Source: Patiria miniata (taxonomy: Eukaryota > Echinodermata > Asteroidea > Valvatida > Asterinidae). Taken from it: a DNA stretch of 64,000 nt. Made by a program: the position numbers and the translations under genes. Where the stretch lies: contig NW_024037056.1 of assembly GCF_015706575.1 (NCBI RefSeq), positions 13,281,176 through 13,345,175 on the forward strand, read 5' to 3'. Positions within the stretch are counted from its first letter, which is position 1. Each line of letters starts with the position of its first letter. The notes beneath the pieces are model-generated. The model had not been told where the DNA came from and ran no database searches. It saw nothing but the letters and a program-made list of their open reading frames with translations. Of the stretch, positions 20,846 to 33,910 are shown piece by piece.

Positions 20846-23800
20846 AAAATCTCAACTCAACTATCTCAGCATTTTCTCTTTAATTTCAAGCAAGTTTTGT
20901 TAAAGGTTTCCTTAAAACAGTGTTATAAATGTGCTACAAGAACATGTAGAATTGAGATCCGTTTTTACAAGAATGAACTTTATCCCTCTTTAAACATTCT
21001 TAAAATCCTTTGTCAAAAAAAATATCTTTTTCCTTTTTTAAGTTCCACCTTGTCCACATACATGCGTGGCCACATTTCTTTTTTTTTCATACTCCACACA
21101 AAAAATGAGGCACATCTTTTTCAAAACAAGTTTTTTTGGGGTGCGGACAGGGGCATGGGGCACTCAATTTCTTCTCCATTCCCTTTATGTGTCTGTCTAG
21201 GGAAAAGAAAGAGTTCATTTTCTCTGTGAAAAGCAGCAAATTCCATAAAATCGGATTCCCTTTTGGCCCATTCACATTCTCTGTGCATGCGTTTGCAAAG
21301 TTGTAAAAGGACTGATTCTTAATACGTGTATTGATTTTAAATGAGTTCATACAATTTGCTCTTAGCACCGCAAAACTATTTTCAGTTATTAACAACTATG
21401 CCTGTAACCAAAAGAATTTAAAATCGAATTAACAATTTTCCAACCTTAAATGATATTAGCATATTGGCTACGTCATCTTTGGTGAACATGTACTTACTAG
21501 ACATGCATGCTTTAGCAATAGACACGTTCCAAGTACTTAACTCTAAAAGGTTTAAACTCACTGTACAGATGAACTAATGAATCTTCACTTTTGCATCCAG
21601 TTTTCTACTCGAACCAAATGCCACATGCTGTACCTATTATAGCTTTTCCTCTATGAAGAACAGAATCCTGTATCAATGATATCTGCTGACTAGAAATCGT
21701 CACGAAATCAAGCTGAAATCACTCTCTGATTATAAGAAATCAAGCGTAAGATGGAATTTCCAACTGCTAGGTAAGATCTAAGTTATCTACGTGTGTACAC
21801 TTGTGACTTAAGCCACTGAACGACTTTCCAATTTAAGTAATTTTATAGTTCAGTTCAAGCAAAAATCTGTCGAGGAAAAAGTTGCAAAAATCAACTGAAA
21901 GTTAGTTTCAAAAATCACTTGATTCGGCCCGTTTTTCCTACTGTGAACTCGCTTTTACTGCGACCTGAATTTACACGCATTGATCCTGAACCACTCAAAT
22001 TGTCCAACTTAAAAAAAAGGGGGGCTCGTGTATTTGTGTGTCGATGTGTTTTAACATCTGTAACTCATTTTTGAATGGTACTTCTTTCATCTTTTAGGTT
22101 TGTTGCGTTGTAACAGCCAGTGACAGAAATCTGATGGCATGCTTGTGACTATTAGACTTGGTAAGTTTACAAGAAACTCTTCTTGCCCCCCCCCCCCAGA
22201 CTCGCCCAAGTGCCCCTTTTGTGGACATAAATGTGCCCCCTCAAGCATAAATGTGCCCCTGGAGATGAAAACAAAACTGGCCCAAAAAATATTGGATAAT
22301 TTGTTTTCAGTAACCATTTTCCAAAATGGTATAGAAAGTTCTGATATGAACGAGGAATATGAAAACCAAGCCCCAAAACCCTTACAATGCATCCTGAAAA
22401 TGGCCGGTTTTGAAGAGCGCCCCCGATTTTGGCTACAAAGTCTCTTGTGGGTAGTACTGGGTGTGACTAATGTGTAGTTTTACTTTTGCAGTCAGGTACT
22501 GGATGCTATGCTTAGATGCTCGGGATGGAGAAATTCAAGAAGGCTTGTTAGCTATGGTAAGATGTCCCATTACAATGAAGGTATTTACTGGAAGTCTAGC
22601 AAAACTGAGAATAACATGTGTAGCTTTTCGAAGCATAGCATCTGTTACCCACAGAGAATTATGTGAAACAAGGCTTTGCGGGCAAGTTACTAGTCAGATT
22701 ATTTATGCAAAACAAGACTGCATCTTGATCCCGAGATTCTGACTGTTCAGCAGCACGCAAATTTCAACTTGTGTACTTTGCATGCAACTTTTGATCGGCG
22801 AATATTCAAATATTTGTTAAAACACAGTTTTGAATAATCGAATACTTAATTATTCGAAAAATGGACAGACCTAACAAGATGCCATAAATCTTTTATTGTT
22901 AATATGAACATTATTTTTCACTACACTATACACCTATGGTATATTTTTCTACATTCGTACTGTTCACCCATTTTGTTATTCCTTTACAGGTGTTCTTAAA
23001 ATAGATGCAGTTCGGAGCATACAAGAATGACATCGTCACTTTGTTCAGTGCAATCCTCGGTGCAATTCCAAAGTGAAATATTTTGACAAAAACTCAGGAA
23101 ACTTCATTCACATATGCTGGAAATGATTGAATGTTGAATATAGAAGAATTCACTATTTACATGTAGGTCTAGTTTAGTGGAACGGCATACATTGTAAATT
23201 AAACTACATGTGCAATGATGTTTGGATGGTGACCAATTTTTCTCCAGTTTCTCAAGGTTTTGTATGTTGATTCACTGAAGCAAAGCCTCCAGAAATTGTT
23301 TGCCGAATTGCAATTCCTGTATTGAAATTAAACTTAATTTTTTTTTTATCGGTTTACTCAACTCAGACTTTGTCACTCTTTCAAGAAGTTGTTAGAATGT
23401 CATGGAAGTTTAACACTTGTCTGCAAGGTAAATGCCCAGCTACATGTAGCAAATCTATGTTATATGTAGGTGTGGTTACTTAACAGTGCAAAGATAAATC
23501 AAAGATGAATCAGTCTTCAATATATGATGGTGGCATTAACAAAAGAATTGAAGTATAAACATTCATTTAGCGTGTTTGAGTTTAGGTAAAAAATCTTCAG
23601 TAGTGAGTTTTATGCCATGATTTTGTCCTCTGCAGGGAAATCGCATTATGTTTTTAACATGAAAGTCTTTGACACATCCACACTTCTTGTGCTGCACCTT
23701 GTCTGAAATCTGAATATATGAATTAAAATACCTAAAACTTCGTTTTTTAATTATTTTTTAAAACTGTTTTACTGTACTTACTTCAAACCCCAATCAGTGC

Positions 23801-25750
23801 ATTAAAAAGGGTAGACTTTTACAAATGTCCTAGCTAAATGCATTTTGTTCGAACCTGTTGATTAAAAATGTTTGTTTATAGCATTTTGACATACTGTACC
23901 TTTAAAATAGTACCTTATTAACCCTTTTTGTAACAAGCTGATAGTGACACTTATTTTTTTAACGTGAACAAAATCTGTCTGTAACTTTTTTACTTGACGT
24001 TTTTATGAAATAAATTTGATAAAAGATTGTTTTTATAAAAAAAAACTGGTCTAGTGTGTCATGTTAATTTTTGTCCTGATGATTACATGTCATTATTTCA
24101 GATAGTATAGCGGTGGATGTAAATGGCAAAGCTACATGGGATGATCCAAATGTACAGAGTTTTACCTCATTGGACGACGAATTTCAATACAGTGTTTTCT
24201 TTTCCCTGTTTTTCTTACCTTGCTCCTACTTTTTCGACTTTTTTCTTTGAATTCCTGTTTGTTTCTATATTTTTTTCACACAAATGGTATCTCGTTGAAT
24301 AGTTTTCATGTTTATAATGTACACCGTCGTTTGCAAAATCACACAATGAAGGGCTTGGTCGCAGGAGTACTGCAACTGTACTTCCAAGAGCTTAGTTGAG
24401 GATGGAGCACAAGTGTTGTGAGTACAGAACATGCCAAATGAGGCTTATGATGCTGTGGACATGGTCGAGTTTCAACAAAAACTACTTCTGAAAGCCAGAA
24501 AAGGTCGTACTATTTAAAGTTTATCCTTATTTTGTCTTGCATGTAAATCCTATTACAGTCGAACCATGATAAGAAGAGCACTGTTAATACAACATCCTGT
24601 TTGTAACAACTTAACAAGCAACATTGCAGGTCCCAAGTCTTCGTTTTCCTTTGTTTTCCATAAGGACATTTGTCAAGTACCAAGGACCTCGTTATAAAGT
24701 ACATGTAGTTCGACCGCATTCCACTTGTTCACCTGGGTCTGCTTGAAACCTGTCTTCGTTCAAATTAGTGACGCCCATACCCCGCCCCTTCTCTTGTCTT
24801 ATTTCTATAAGTACATAAAGTCTTTATTCTTTACAAACAATATTGTCAACAAAATCATTAAATTCTACAGCTTTTTTTATTTCATGTTGTGTTGAATTGA
24901 TGTTCTAAAAGTCATCGGGTGCAACTTCATTTTGTTGAGATAGTTGAGTTAAAAAATAAGGAAGAGGGTTAAATATAGCTCTACATGTATTAACAACCAT
25001 GCATAGTTCATGGTTCACTGCATGCACAATCGGATGAGTGGTAAAAGCGGTTGGGCGCGCGTTTGTGGTTCCGCCGAAGTAATCACAAAATAACACCAAA
25101 AATCCCGTGTTTTATTACACATAAAATACATGTACATTGTACATGCATGTCGCTCGCAAATCGGAATGGCTAAAATGTTCATTCTTCACCCTCGGATCAA
25201 AAACGGGTCGAGTTTAAAAAATTGGTGGTTTTTTTTTTTTTACCAGAGTGAGGCCAATCAGTTATCTCAGAAATGTTTTCCAAGAGTCTTTTGATAGTCG
25301 GTGAAGAGAAAAACTAAAGTGAGAGATAAAATGTTTAATTTCCCCAAACTATCTGCAAACTTCGGTACCCAACTGAGTGGTTTGTTGCATGTCTTCCCTC
25401 CATCATCCCATTTCTTCTACATCAAATTTATTGCTGAAAGAGAATGGACAATTCAAAAAGTTCGCGTTTTTTTTCTTTTAAAGGTAGGCCTCGGGATAAG
25501 AAATCCGAAAAAATAAGAAATCACGGATCGGATTGAGACAAACATTCTTGACTAAGCTTTTCACAAGCTCGGACGAGTTCACCATCATCGCCTGTTAAAC
25601 ATTGTTTTCTTCCACAAAAGTTTTAGTGCATTGTCCTTGTGGCTAAAATCATGGAAGTAGGAAAGATGCCTTATAAGAAAAAAATCCATAAGGGAGAGCA
25701 TCATTAACGACGCAAACAAAAGGATGTTTAGCGTCAGTGATGGTGACTCA
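20846..25750. other. Gene-free AT-rich spacer between genes B and C
   Basis: No exon with splice sites and family similarity is visible. A pogo-like MITE lies at about 24556-24716 (CAGTCGAACCATGATAAG ... CTCGTTATAAAGTACATGTA). A short C run is at 22188-22198. The rest appears unique; a lineage-specific noncoding RNA cannot be excluded from sequence alone. Confidence 0.55.
24556..24716. mobile_element. pogo/Tigger-like MITE, degenerate copy
   Basis: CAGTCGAACCATGATAAGAA at the left and GGACCTCGTTATAAAGT...GTTCGACCG at the right are imperfect inverted repeats matching the family at 4877, 10864 and 14517, and TA precedes the left end. Confidence 0.65.
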
Positions 25751-25884
25751 GTCACAGTGTGAATGAAGCGCGCCACCATTGTCACCATGGAATAAAGCCA
25801 ATAACGCTCACACAGCGCATGCATAGCGTATACGCGGTAGGCGCACGTGTACTTTTTTTTTGTTCATTCCGATCTAGATCCAAG

Positions 25885-28800
25885 ATGGCGGAAGAACAGA
25901 CCACATTTGCCGCCGACGATGGCGAACAATATCAAGACAACCAGGTACGGTATTTCTCGTCTCTTTGGGTGTTTTTAAGGGGATTTCCGGGGTCTATGAT
26001 TATTACAGTGTCTTTTGGTAGATGGAGAGTACCGAGTATTGGGCACAAAGGAGGAAATTTGTCGCAGAAACCGCGACAGTTTTGGCGGTTTTATGAAAAA
26101 CCACCAGACACACGGCAAATTCAACATGGCCGGCTTACGCATTTTTTGACCAACTCGCCATGGGCGCCGGTCATGCCGGTCCGGCGCGTGCACATTTATT
26201 GGCGGGGGATTTTTGGCCGTGGGTGGATAAATCATTAAATGGGTGTTTTTGTGGCAAACAGTCTTACTTCGTGACCTTCACTTCAGTTGACCATGACGGT
26301 GGAGTCAGTTTGGACTCTTCGTTCCTAATTTTTATTCTGTTGTTAAAAAATGGTGGGCAAAATAGCATTACCATAGTCATGATAGTGCCAATTTTTAAAT
26401 TTAAATTAATGTCAGAAATCTCTTGCAATGACTGTGTTTTAATAGGGAGTCCGGCACTTTTTGGATTTTTTTTCTTTTAACAACCCTGGAATAGTGGAAA
26501 TCATTGGAAAGAGAATCATACGACAAAATCAATAACGTTTAAATCACATGAGCTTGCATTTTGGAGATTGGCTATAACTTTAAGCATAAGAATTTAAATG
26601 TAAAAATCAATGAAAACATTCTGTCATTTTTATAGTCAAAATATTATTTTAACACCTCAAACAAATTTTCCAAAACTATCAAAATACTTAATATCGTGAT
26701 ATTGAAATCCTTATGAAATAAACAATATTTTGATTTTTGAATCGGCTTTTTATCTCTCATTACAAAAAAGTTGTAATTTTTTTCCCGTAACGCCGCACAA
26801 TTGTCCGACATGTATGAGCCGTGTCTGGGCCCACACCGCAATGCGACCGCAAAGCCCGCTGTAATACTTGGGTAAAATACAGTTCCATTCACGCTACAAA
26901 CAACGCGGCAACATGAACACGGAACATGCACGTGTACGCGGAATCGACGTTGCCGTGTGCCAGACTAAATTGGGCATGCCGATAAACATCGGCTGCCGGC
27001 ACAGGCCGGCATTTTTTTTGGACAAAAAAACCCAACTTTCCTGTCCTCCTGAAAGTCCAAGCTTCCAAACGAACCCCATTCATATTTCATCCACTCCTTA
27101 TGCATTTATTTGGAGGATTTTTGATTGGAAAATCGTTTAAAAACGGTACCGTTTTTTAGCCTTCGAAAAACGAAAAAATTGCGCCACTCATTCCTTAGCC
27201 AAATTCACCGTACCACACATCAAAATGACGAGTATGTTTTGCCCTACAAGATGATGACATCATATTTTCAAACCCCATGAAATCTCCTGAGATATCGGCG
27301 AAAAACAAGACTACGTCATTATCGTCATATGACGTCAAACCAAGATGGCTCATGGTGCGCTCGGGTTTTTGTTTCAGATCATCATTTTTGTTAACCTATA
27401 AGTATAAATGTGTGACTCATTCACAATGAACCAGCATTGGAAACTTTGAAGACAAGTTAAAACTTTGAGGGCAAGTTAAGCTTGCGCCGTTAAGGGCCTG
27501 GATGATGCCTTTCAATATTTCAGGCATGCAACTTTTCCTCGGATCTGCTGTTTTCCTCGTTTTTACTTTTCATGAATGCCATTACAAATTAAAAAACACT
27601 GTAGAAAGTCTTATGTGGTTTGGAGTTAGCTGGTTTTTCCTAAATTCCCAGTTGCATGTCTGATACTTGATGCAGATGTTATGATGCGGCACTTATCCTA
27701 CAGACGGTGTAATGAAAAAGAAAAAAGAAAAAAATTCCTGTTTGAATATCTCGCGTCTAAAGAAAGATTTCCACATCCTGTAACTCGACGTTTTCACAGT
27801 CGAAACAGCTTTTTTGGCATTCGCATGTTTCCACCAGCCTCCACAAATAGGCTCCGATCGTATGATGTCAAAGTGGCACGTGACCATCAAGTTTCCCCCT
27901 GATTGGCCAACATTGCAGTTGGCAAGCGTTGGGTTAGCAACCACGTCGTGCATTGTAAACTAGACAGTAGGGCTTATTTCACGTAAAATAACCGCAAATT
28001 CTGTATCAAATGGCATATTGGTCACTACCTGTGCCGTGTACGGTTGTAATGTTGGCACCGCGTTTTTCTCACACTTTTTGCTATTCATCACAGCTTTGAA
28101 ACCTGGCTACTAGCTACCGTAGTTGGTTGGTTCTTCTCCTAAGGACTTCCACAAGGGAGTATAACTAGGAGGCCAGAAACACCGGGCAAACCCCTTCTCT
28201 TAGTAATAAGTGTTACTGGGTTCTTTTACGTGCGTTAGGCCTTATACAACACACGGGACCTCGGGCTTAACGTCCCATCCGAAGGACGAAGCAATAATGG
28301 TTAAGTGCCTTGCTTAAGGGCACAAGTGTCCAATCCCGGGCTCGAACCCATGCCACTGTTGCCTCTGAAGCACCAGAGCATGAGTCCAGTGCTCTTAACC
28401 GCTAGGCCATGACACTCCATTAGTAGTCAAGCCCATCACAAGTCACGGCACTATACAATCTTTGCATGGTTCAAATGTCTTTTCAGTACCATATAGGCCG
28501 GGTAACAAGTCTCAGTGAGAGTGCTCTATATCGCGTAATAAACAATAAGTAAAATCTTTCATACATTGTTGTTTATTGGCTCCTGCAGGAGGAGCTCGAA
28601 GAAGAGAACCTGCGGAAGCTGTTCCTGGGCGGACTTGAGAGGTCTCTCACCAAGGAGGATGTCGAGGAGCACTTCCGCGCCCTAGGGGACGTGATCGACG
28701 TCTCGGTGGCCACAGATAACCGCAACGTGTCCAAAGGTTTTGGCTTCGTCACCATGAGGACGATAGCGGAAACCGACAAAGTGCTGCACGACCACGAAGA

Positions 28801-31800
28801 CAACCCCACACAGCTCAAGGGCAAGAAGATCGAAGTCAGGCGCGCCATTCCAAAAAATGTGAGTCCATCCCTCAATTTTTCATTTTATATCTTAGAGGTG
28901 TAGATCAGGGATGTAGTCGAGTCCATCACACGTCCAGTCACAGCAAATCACAAGTCCAGTCACAAAAAACAAAGTGGGTGAGCAATAACAACGGAATGCC
29001 TTTGCCAAAACTCATTTGGATAAGCCTGTGAGTTGAAATCAGGTATCCTGAATCCGCCGAAATCTTCCAAAACAGGGGTGTGGATTTTGATGGATTCAGG
29101 TACGTCATGGTCATATAAAATAGCTCTATGACTCGACTACGGCCCTGGTGTAGATGCAAGGGACAGTGTCATAGTCAAGCCCATCACAAGTCCGGTTGAA
29201 AGTAAATCACAAGTCATTTCACAAGTCCAGTCACAATATGTCTATCAGTTCTGGAAATACAGTACCCAAAACTTTGATTGGCAATTTGTGTATTTTCATG
29301 GCCATGCCCCCCCCCCCCCCCAAAAAAAATTATTTCATATTTTGAGTGACGTCCCACTAAAGTCAGGCACTTCATCCACCACCATTTTTTCCTATAAAAA
29401 AAATGGTTGAAGTGGTCATAAATTGCCTCTGATCGTACCAAAGAGCATATAGAATCCAAACATTTTCGGGGCCCTTAAGCGGGCCCTGAATCCCACACCG
29501 AAATTTTTTTGGACCACTTTTTGGGTGACCAAAAGATTTTAAGCCCCCAAAATTGTATTCTGGATCCGCCTTTGTTTATTTTTGCACTTGTTTTTCCATA
29601 GATAGGCCATTTGAAAAATGAATTTGTCATTGTCATGGGGAAGATCTATGTTTTAACAATATTCAAGCAACCCATTTAACCCCCTGCTCAGAAGAGTCTG
29701 TTTTTTGAACAACCATCACATACACTAATCATAGAATGGGCTCCGTGCACAAGTACCCCCTCAACGGCAAGAAAGGGAGAGTTGGGGGAGACCACTGAGT
29801 GAGATGTCCAAACGCATTGCCGACAACGTCTGATGATCAAGCAAAGCCATTATGGCTTGTGCACACAATAAAATTAGTTGTACGTTCTTGCAGCGTACGT
29901 GTGCAAATCAGTACGCGTACACAGTGTAACCCCACCACCCACCGGTCAGAGCCTTTGAAAGTGCTGAAAAAAGTAACCTCTCTTCTTCGAGCATTAGTAT
30001 TGATTATTGATTTAGAATTGTAATATTTCTTTCGCCATTTTCCACTTGACCAACGCAGAGTAATGTCCCCAACGATTTGGTCAAGAAAGTATTCGTCGCC
30101 GGCCTGAACAAGGGCGTCATCACAGAGGACGACTTGAAAGACTACTTCAACAGCATCGCCAAAGTCAAAAGTGTGTCAATCGTCAGGGACAAGGAGACCA
30201 ACCAGCCTAGGGGGTTTGCTTTCGTCGAGCTGGAGTATTACTACATGGTCGACAAAGCAGCGTGTAAGTCAGCCCTGGGCATTTCTGTCTAGAGATTAAC
30301 CCTAACCCCCTAGGCCCTTGTTGCTTACAACCATCCTCAATCCTCCAAAATCCTCCAAAATTTTTCAACTCCGCCTAAATTTTTCAAAATTGTCAGACAG
30401 TCCTGCCTCAAAATGCATTCATCCTCAATCCTCCAAAATCCTCCTCATCCCAAAACTTTGCACTCGTGTTTAAATGAAGGATAACCAACGCCAAATCCTT
30501 CAAAATCATCAGACAGTCCTGCCTCAAAATGCATTCATCCTCAATCCTCCAAAATCCTCTTGTGCTTCAATCACCATTCATCCTCAATCCTCCAAAATCC
30601 TCATGTGCTTCAATCACCATTCATCCTCAATCCTCCAGAATCCTCATTTGATTCAATCACCATTCATCCTCAATCCTCTAGAATCCTCCAAAACCGCCAG
30701 GAGGATTTTGGAGGAGTGAGGTGGGTTAGGGTTAAAACCCGTTTCAGCCTGGTGTTCAAGATGAGCGCTGAAGCAATTTCTAGTTACTTACTTTTGAAAC
30801 TTTTGAAAAAAATTGTCAACTTCACATTGTGCCGTTCTTCCCTTTTCGTGTTTTATCCAGTAATGACAAACCATATGATCAACGACACCAAGATAGATGT
30901 GAATAAAGCCCATGCTGACAAGAACCGAGGTGGGCGTGGCGGCTTCAGGGGCGGACGAGGCGGAGGCGGAGGTAAGCCCAAGCACGGTTAAATTTTGCTT
31001 AGCGAAAAAGGGTCACCGGCTAAACCGGCATACATTGTACATCGTTTCTGACTGGTTCCCATCGCAGTTTTGCTAAATCCATATTGGATTTACAGCATCT
31101 CTTCTGGTTGGTCACGCGACCACGTTGTATCCTGCTGTGTGCGTTGACCACAGACTCTGAGGCAGTGTGGCCTTGAGACTTTTTCCCTGATGGATCTTGC
31201 TACATTTGGCAGGCTTGGCACTTAGTCAAGTGTTGCATGTTGCTACATTTGGCAGGGTTCTAGCATACATACCCTGGAGGATTAGGGTTAATGGTGGGAG
31301 AAATCAAAGATTTCAAAATCCGGTTATCCTATTTTTTTTTCAAAATCGAATAACGGTTATCTGATTTCACCTGAAGTTCCGATTCGGCTCACAGTCATGC
31401 CAACACAACGTGAGAAGTGTGGTGTCGCGTGAAATGCCCTCTACAAAGATGGGAACAGTTTTGCGAGATTCATTGTCCACTTGGCCATTCCAAAAACAAG
31501 TCAGAGTTGTAATGGTAAAAAAGTGGATGGGAACTCTTTGATCAGTCGAATAAGCCAGCTAATCTGGAACCGAGAAGACCACGGTCTTGAACCAGGCCAA
31601 GGAGCAAAGTGGGGGATGTTCCAGATTTTTTCTTTAGCCTCTGTCACAAAAAAATGAAAGGCTGAATTTTGTTTAAGGTTGGCTCGAACATCCAGTTTCT
31701 AAAATCGAAACCGAATAGTAGAATTCAAACCGAATTTTAAAAAAAAAAATCCATTTTTTTATCCCACCACAAGGCTGGATAGCTCAGTTGGTAGAGTACT

Positions 31801-33910
31801 GGAACGATTTTCCGGAACGATTTTCCGGAGGTCACAGGTTCAAACTCTGCTCCAGTCAATTTCTTTGTTCAACTGTAATGAAATTATACTTATACTTGCC
31901 TTTCCCCTCAATGATTGTGGAAAGTTATGTTGATATATTTCTGTATTGAATTTGTTCTTTGTTGAAGGTGGTTTCAGGGGTGGCAGGGGTGGCGGCTATG
32001 GGGGCGGCGGCTACGGGGGCGGCTACGGTGGTGAATGGGGTTACGGTGGTGGCCGAGATTGGGGGAATGGCTACAACGACTATGGAGGTAAGAAACCATC
32101 AAGATTAACCCCAACGTACCTGAATCCATCAAAATCCACACCCTGTTTTAGAGGATTTCAGCGGATTCAGTATACATGTACCTCCATATTGAAAAAGTTG
32201 GGGGTTTAATGGATTCAGGAAAGTAAGGCTAGCGGTACTGCAGGAAATTGATGGATTCAGGATACCTCCATATTGAGCAGTTTTTACTTATATTGTGATA
32301 CAAGAATGTTGCGATATGGCACTATGATTAGAAGCGTGCATTTCAATAGCTGTATATAAGCTGGGGGGGGGTAGATTTTTATCAGCGTTGATGCCCTAAT
32401 TATCGAATAATGCCAGTATTTTCGCATTGGTTTTTATTTTTTATTTTGTTCTCCAGGATATGATAGTTATTCCGGTTATGGCCCGTCAAGAGGTAGGCAA
32501 CTTTAACAGAAAAAAAAGCGTGGAGTTGTCATTTTTTTTGCCGTGAAGAATTCTTTTCAGATCCCATTTCTTTTTATTCCATTAAAAATTGTGAAGAATT
32601 CTGTTCTAGCTGAAAAAATAACAACGAGACCTTTCGTCCAAAATGTCTACTGGGCCATTTTCCCAGTAGAGCCACTGGTTCTCAGATGGCCTTATAGTAG
32701 CTTCAATCCTAGGTTAACGGTTAATTGCGTATCTGGTGAAGAAATTCTGCTTTACATAGAAAAATAATTTTATTTATTTATTAAAAAATTTAATACGGGG
32801 TGAGTACAAAAAAAAGGAAACCCAAATGACATGACCAATTTTTTAATGAAGTTCTGTAAATAGCACTACATGTACTTTTCAAGCTTCGGAGTTTTAATCA
32901 CAACCACCGTTTTCAAGTTCTGTCCACAATTCACATAGGGATGCATGTGAATTGTTTTCGTTCTGCTGAAAGAACACAGACCTTTTTTTGTGATCCGTGG
33001 ACAGAACTTTAAAACAGCGGTTGTGTTTGAAATTCCATAACTTGAAAAGTACATGAGTGGTTTGATTGATTCTTGTACTAAAGGAAAGTATAGCCCTAAC
33101 CCCCTAGGCCTTTTTGCTAGGAACCATCCTCAATTCTCCAAAATTTTACAACAGCGCCTAAATTCTTCAACATTTTCAGACAGTCCTGCCTCAAAATGCA
33201 TTCATCCTCAATCCTCCAAAATCCTCCTCATCCAAAAATGTTGCACTTATGTTCAAATGAAGGGTACCCAGCCCCTCAATCCTTCAAAATCGTCAGACAG
33301 TCCTGCCTCAAAATACCATTCAGCCTCAATCCTCCAAAATCTTTATCTAAAAAAAATACCATTCAGCCTCAATGCTCCAAAATCCTGCAAAACCACAAGG
33401 AGGATTTTGAAGGATTGAGGAGGGTTAGGGTTAGTAATTGGGCTTTCATTTCCTAGATTTTGATAGTACAGTGCAGAACTTTATTAAAAAATTGGTCCTG
33501 CCAGTTGGGTTTCCTTTTTTTTATGACTCTCCCTGCAAAGTCAACTTCATAAAACAGCCATGCAACTTTTGCTCGGATCCGCTGATTTCCTCGGATCCGC
33601 TGATTTCCTTGTTTTCTTACTTCTCATGAATGCCATTATAAATTGAAAAACACTGTTCAAAGTCTTGTGTGGTTTGGAATTTCCTCGTTTTTTTCTTAAT
33701 TCCCAGTTGCATGCCTGCAAAAAGAAAGCATGCAGGCACCCTGAACATAATTTTTTTTTTTCACTTCCCCCGATGTGGTGCTTCAGCCTTTACAAAGCAT
33801 GTTGGCTCTGCTAAAATGAAATATTGTTTCTTGTTGTTCATCAAGATTATTTCGGAGGTGGGAGTAGGGGTAGAGGAGGACGAGGAGGAAGTCGCTACAA
33901 GCCGTACTAG
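25885..33910 (+). CDS. hnRNP A/B-type RNA-binding protein (gene C, complete)
   Basis: Seven coding exons: 25885-25944, 28589-28858, 30059-30263, 30861-30971, 31968-32087, 32457-32492 and 33846-33910 (stop TAG 33908-33910), about 288 residues. The first exon begins MAEEQTTFAADD in the context CCAAGATGGCGG. RRM1 has KLFLGGL (30-36) and KGFGFVTM (69-76); RRM2 has KVFVAGL (120-126) and RGFAFVEL (161-168), then MVDKAA at the conserved phase-1 junction. The tail is shorter than in B, with RGGRGG and YGGG repeats, SGYGPSR where others have GPMK, and an end RYKPY that could act as a basic-PY nuclear signal. Intron 3 holds a large minisatellite element starting 33 bp after the RRM2 exon. Nuclear RNA binding is inferred from the family. 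Confidence 0.93.
27531..27662. mobile_element. CAGGCATGCAACT MITE, copy 2
   Basis: Starts CAGGCATGCAACTTTTCCTC and ends CCCAGTTGCATGTCTG. The interior matches copies at 6551, 33555 and 63227 (TCATGAATGCCATT, AAACACTGT). Confidence 0.75.
28123..28417 (-). repeat. tRNA-derived SINE (family 1), copy 2
   Basis: Minus-strand head GAGTGTCATGGCCTAGCGGT and the GGTTCTT-type tail near 28130. It is a close match to 325-634. Confidence 0.85.
28859..30058 (+). other. Gene C intron 2 contents
   Basis: Contains short repeats of CAAGTCCAGTCACA type (28920-28970, 29180-29235), a CTGAATCC...GATGGATTCAG inverted stretch at about 29049-29101 and a C run at 29306-29321. No gene is seen. Confidence 0.5.
30296..30735 (+). 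mobile_element. TTAA/CCCTAA minisatellite element, copy 5
   Basis: TTAACCCTAACCCCCTAGGC to GGGTTAGGGTTAA, closely similar to copy 2 read in the other orientation. The internal 43-base unit CAATCACCATTCATCC... is repeated in tandem. It starts 33 bp after the RRM2 exon of gene C. Confidence 0.9.
31124..31291 (+). mobile_element. TTAA/CCCTAA-type element, partial copy 6
   Basis: Only the right part is present: CCACAGACTCTGAGGCAGT...CCTGGAGGATTAGGGTTAA, matching 43545-43698. The left end is missing or diverged. Confidence 0.6.
31774..31885 (+). repeat. tRNA-like element with a 13-bp internal duplication
   Basis: GGCTGGATAGCTCAGTTGGT opens a cloverleaf-like sequence closed by CTCCAGTC, with GGTTCAAACTC as T-arm. 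AACGATTTTCCGG is duplicated in the anticodon region. The downstream CAATTTCTTTGTTCAACT recurs at 46868-46890 (inverted), so this is a repeat family rather than a functional tRNA gene. Confidence 0.65.
32100..32300. repeat. Diverged element with TGAATCCATCAAAATCC units
   Basis: TTAACCCCAACGTACCTGAA opens it and GATGGATTCAGGA units follow on the other strand. It resembles the CCCTAA family ends but with a different internal repeat; the right border is unclear. It begins just after a gene C tail exon. Confidence 0.45.
32869..33055. mobile_element. Foldback MITE with ~60-bp imperfect arms
   Basis: CATGTACTTTTCAAG at the left and CTTGAAAAGTACATG at the right pair exactly; pairing continues through ACAACCACCGTTTT/AAAACAGCGGTTGT and GTTCTGTCCAC/GTGGACAGAAC. 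No coding potential. It lies in the last coding-region intron of gene C. Confidence 0.7.
33094..33434 (+). mobile_element. CCCTAA minisatellite element, copy 7
   Basis: CCCTAACCCCCTAGGCCTTT to AGGGTTAGGGTTAG. The internal units are as in copy 1 with more divergence; the flanking TTAA has decayed. Confidence 0.8.
33555..33716. mobile_element. CAGGCATGCAACT MITE, copy 3
   Basis: Starts CAGCCATGCAACTTTTGCTC and ends CCCAGTTGCATGCCTG. GGATCCGCTGATTTCCT is present twice in tandem near the left end. It lies 129 bp upstream of the last coding exon of gene C. Confidence 0.75.

Larger units (their letters stand above)
25945..28588 (+). other. Gene C intron 1 contents
   Basis: The 2.6-kb intron holds a CAGGCATGCAACT MITE (27531-27662) and a SINE (28123-28417, minus). 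The palindrome AAAACGGTACCGTTTT is at 27140-27155. The remainder shows no supported feature. Confidence 0.6.

Noticed and set aside
22139-22477. 112-codon frame around 22.1-22.5 kb in the B-C spacer
   Set aside because: It includes a poly-C run, has no recognisable domain and no similarity to the hnRNP exons.
25759-26238. 159-codon plus-strand frame covering the gene C first exon
   Set aside because: It reads through a good donor (CAG-GTACGG) into intron; the phase-0 join to 28589 explains the coding part.
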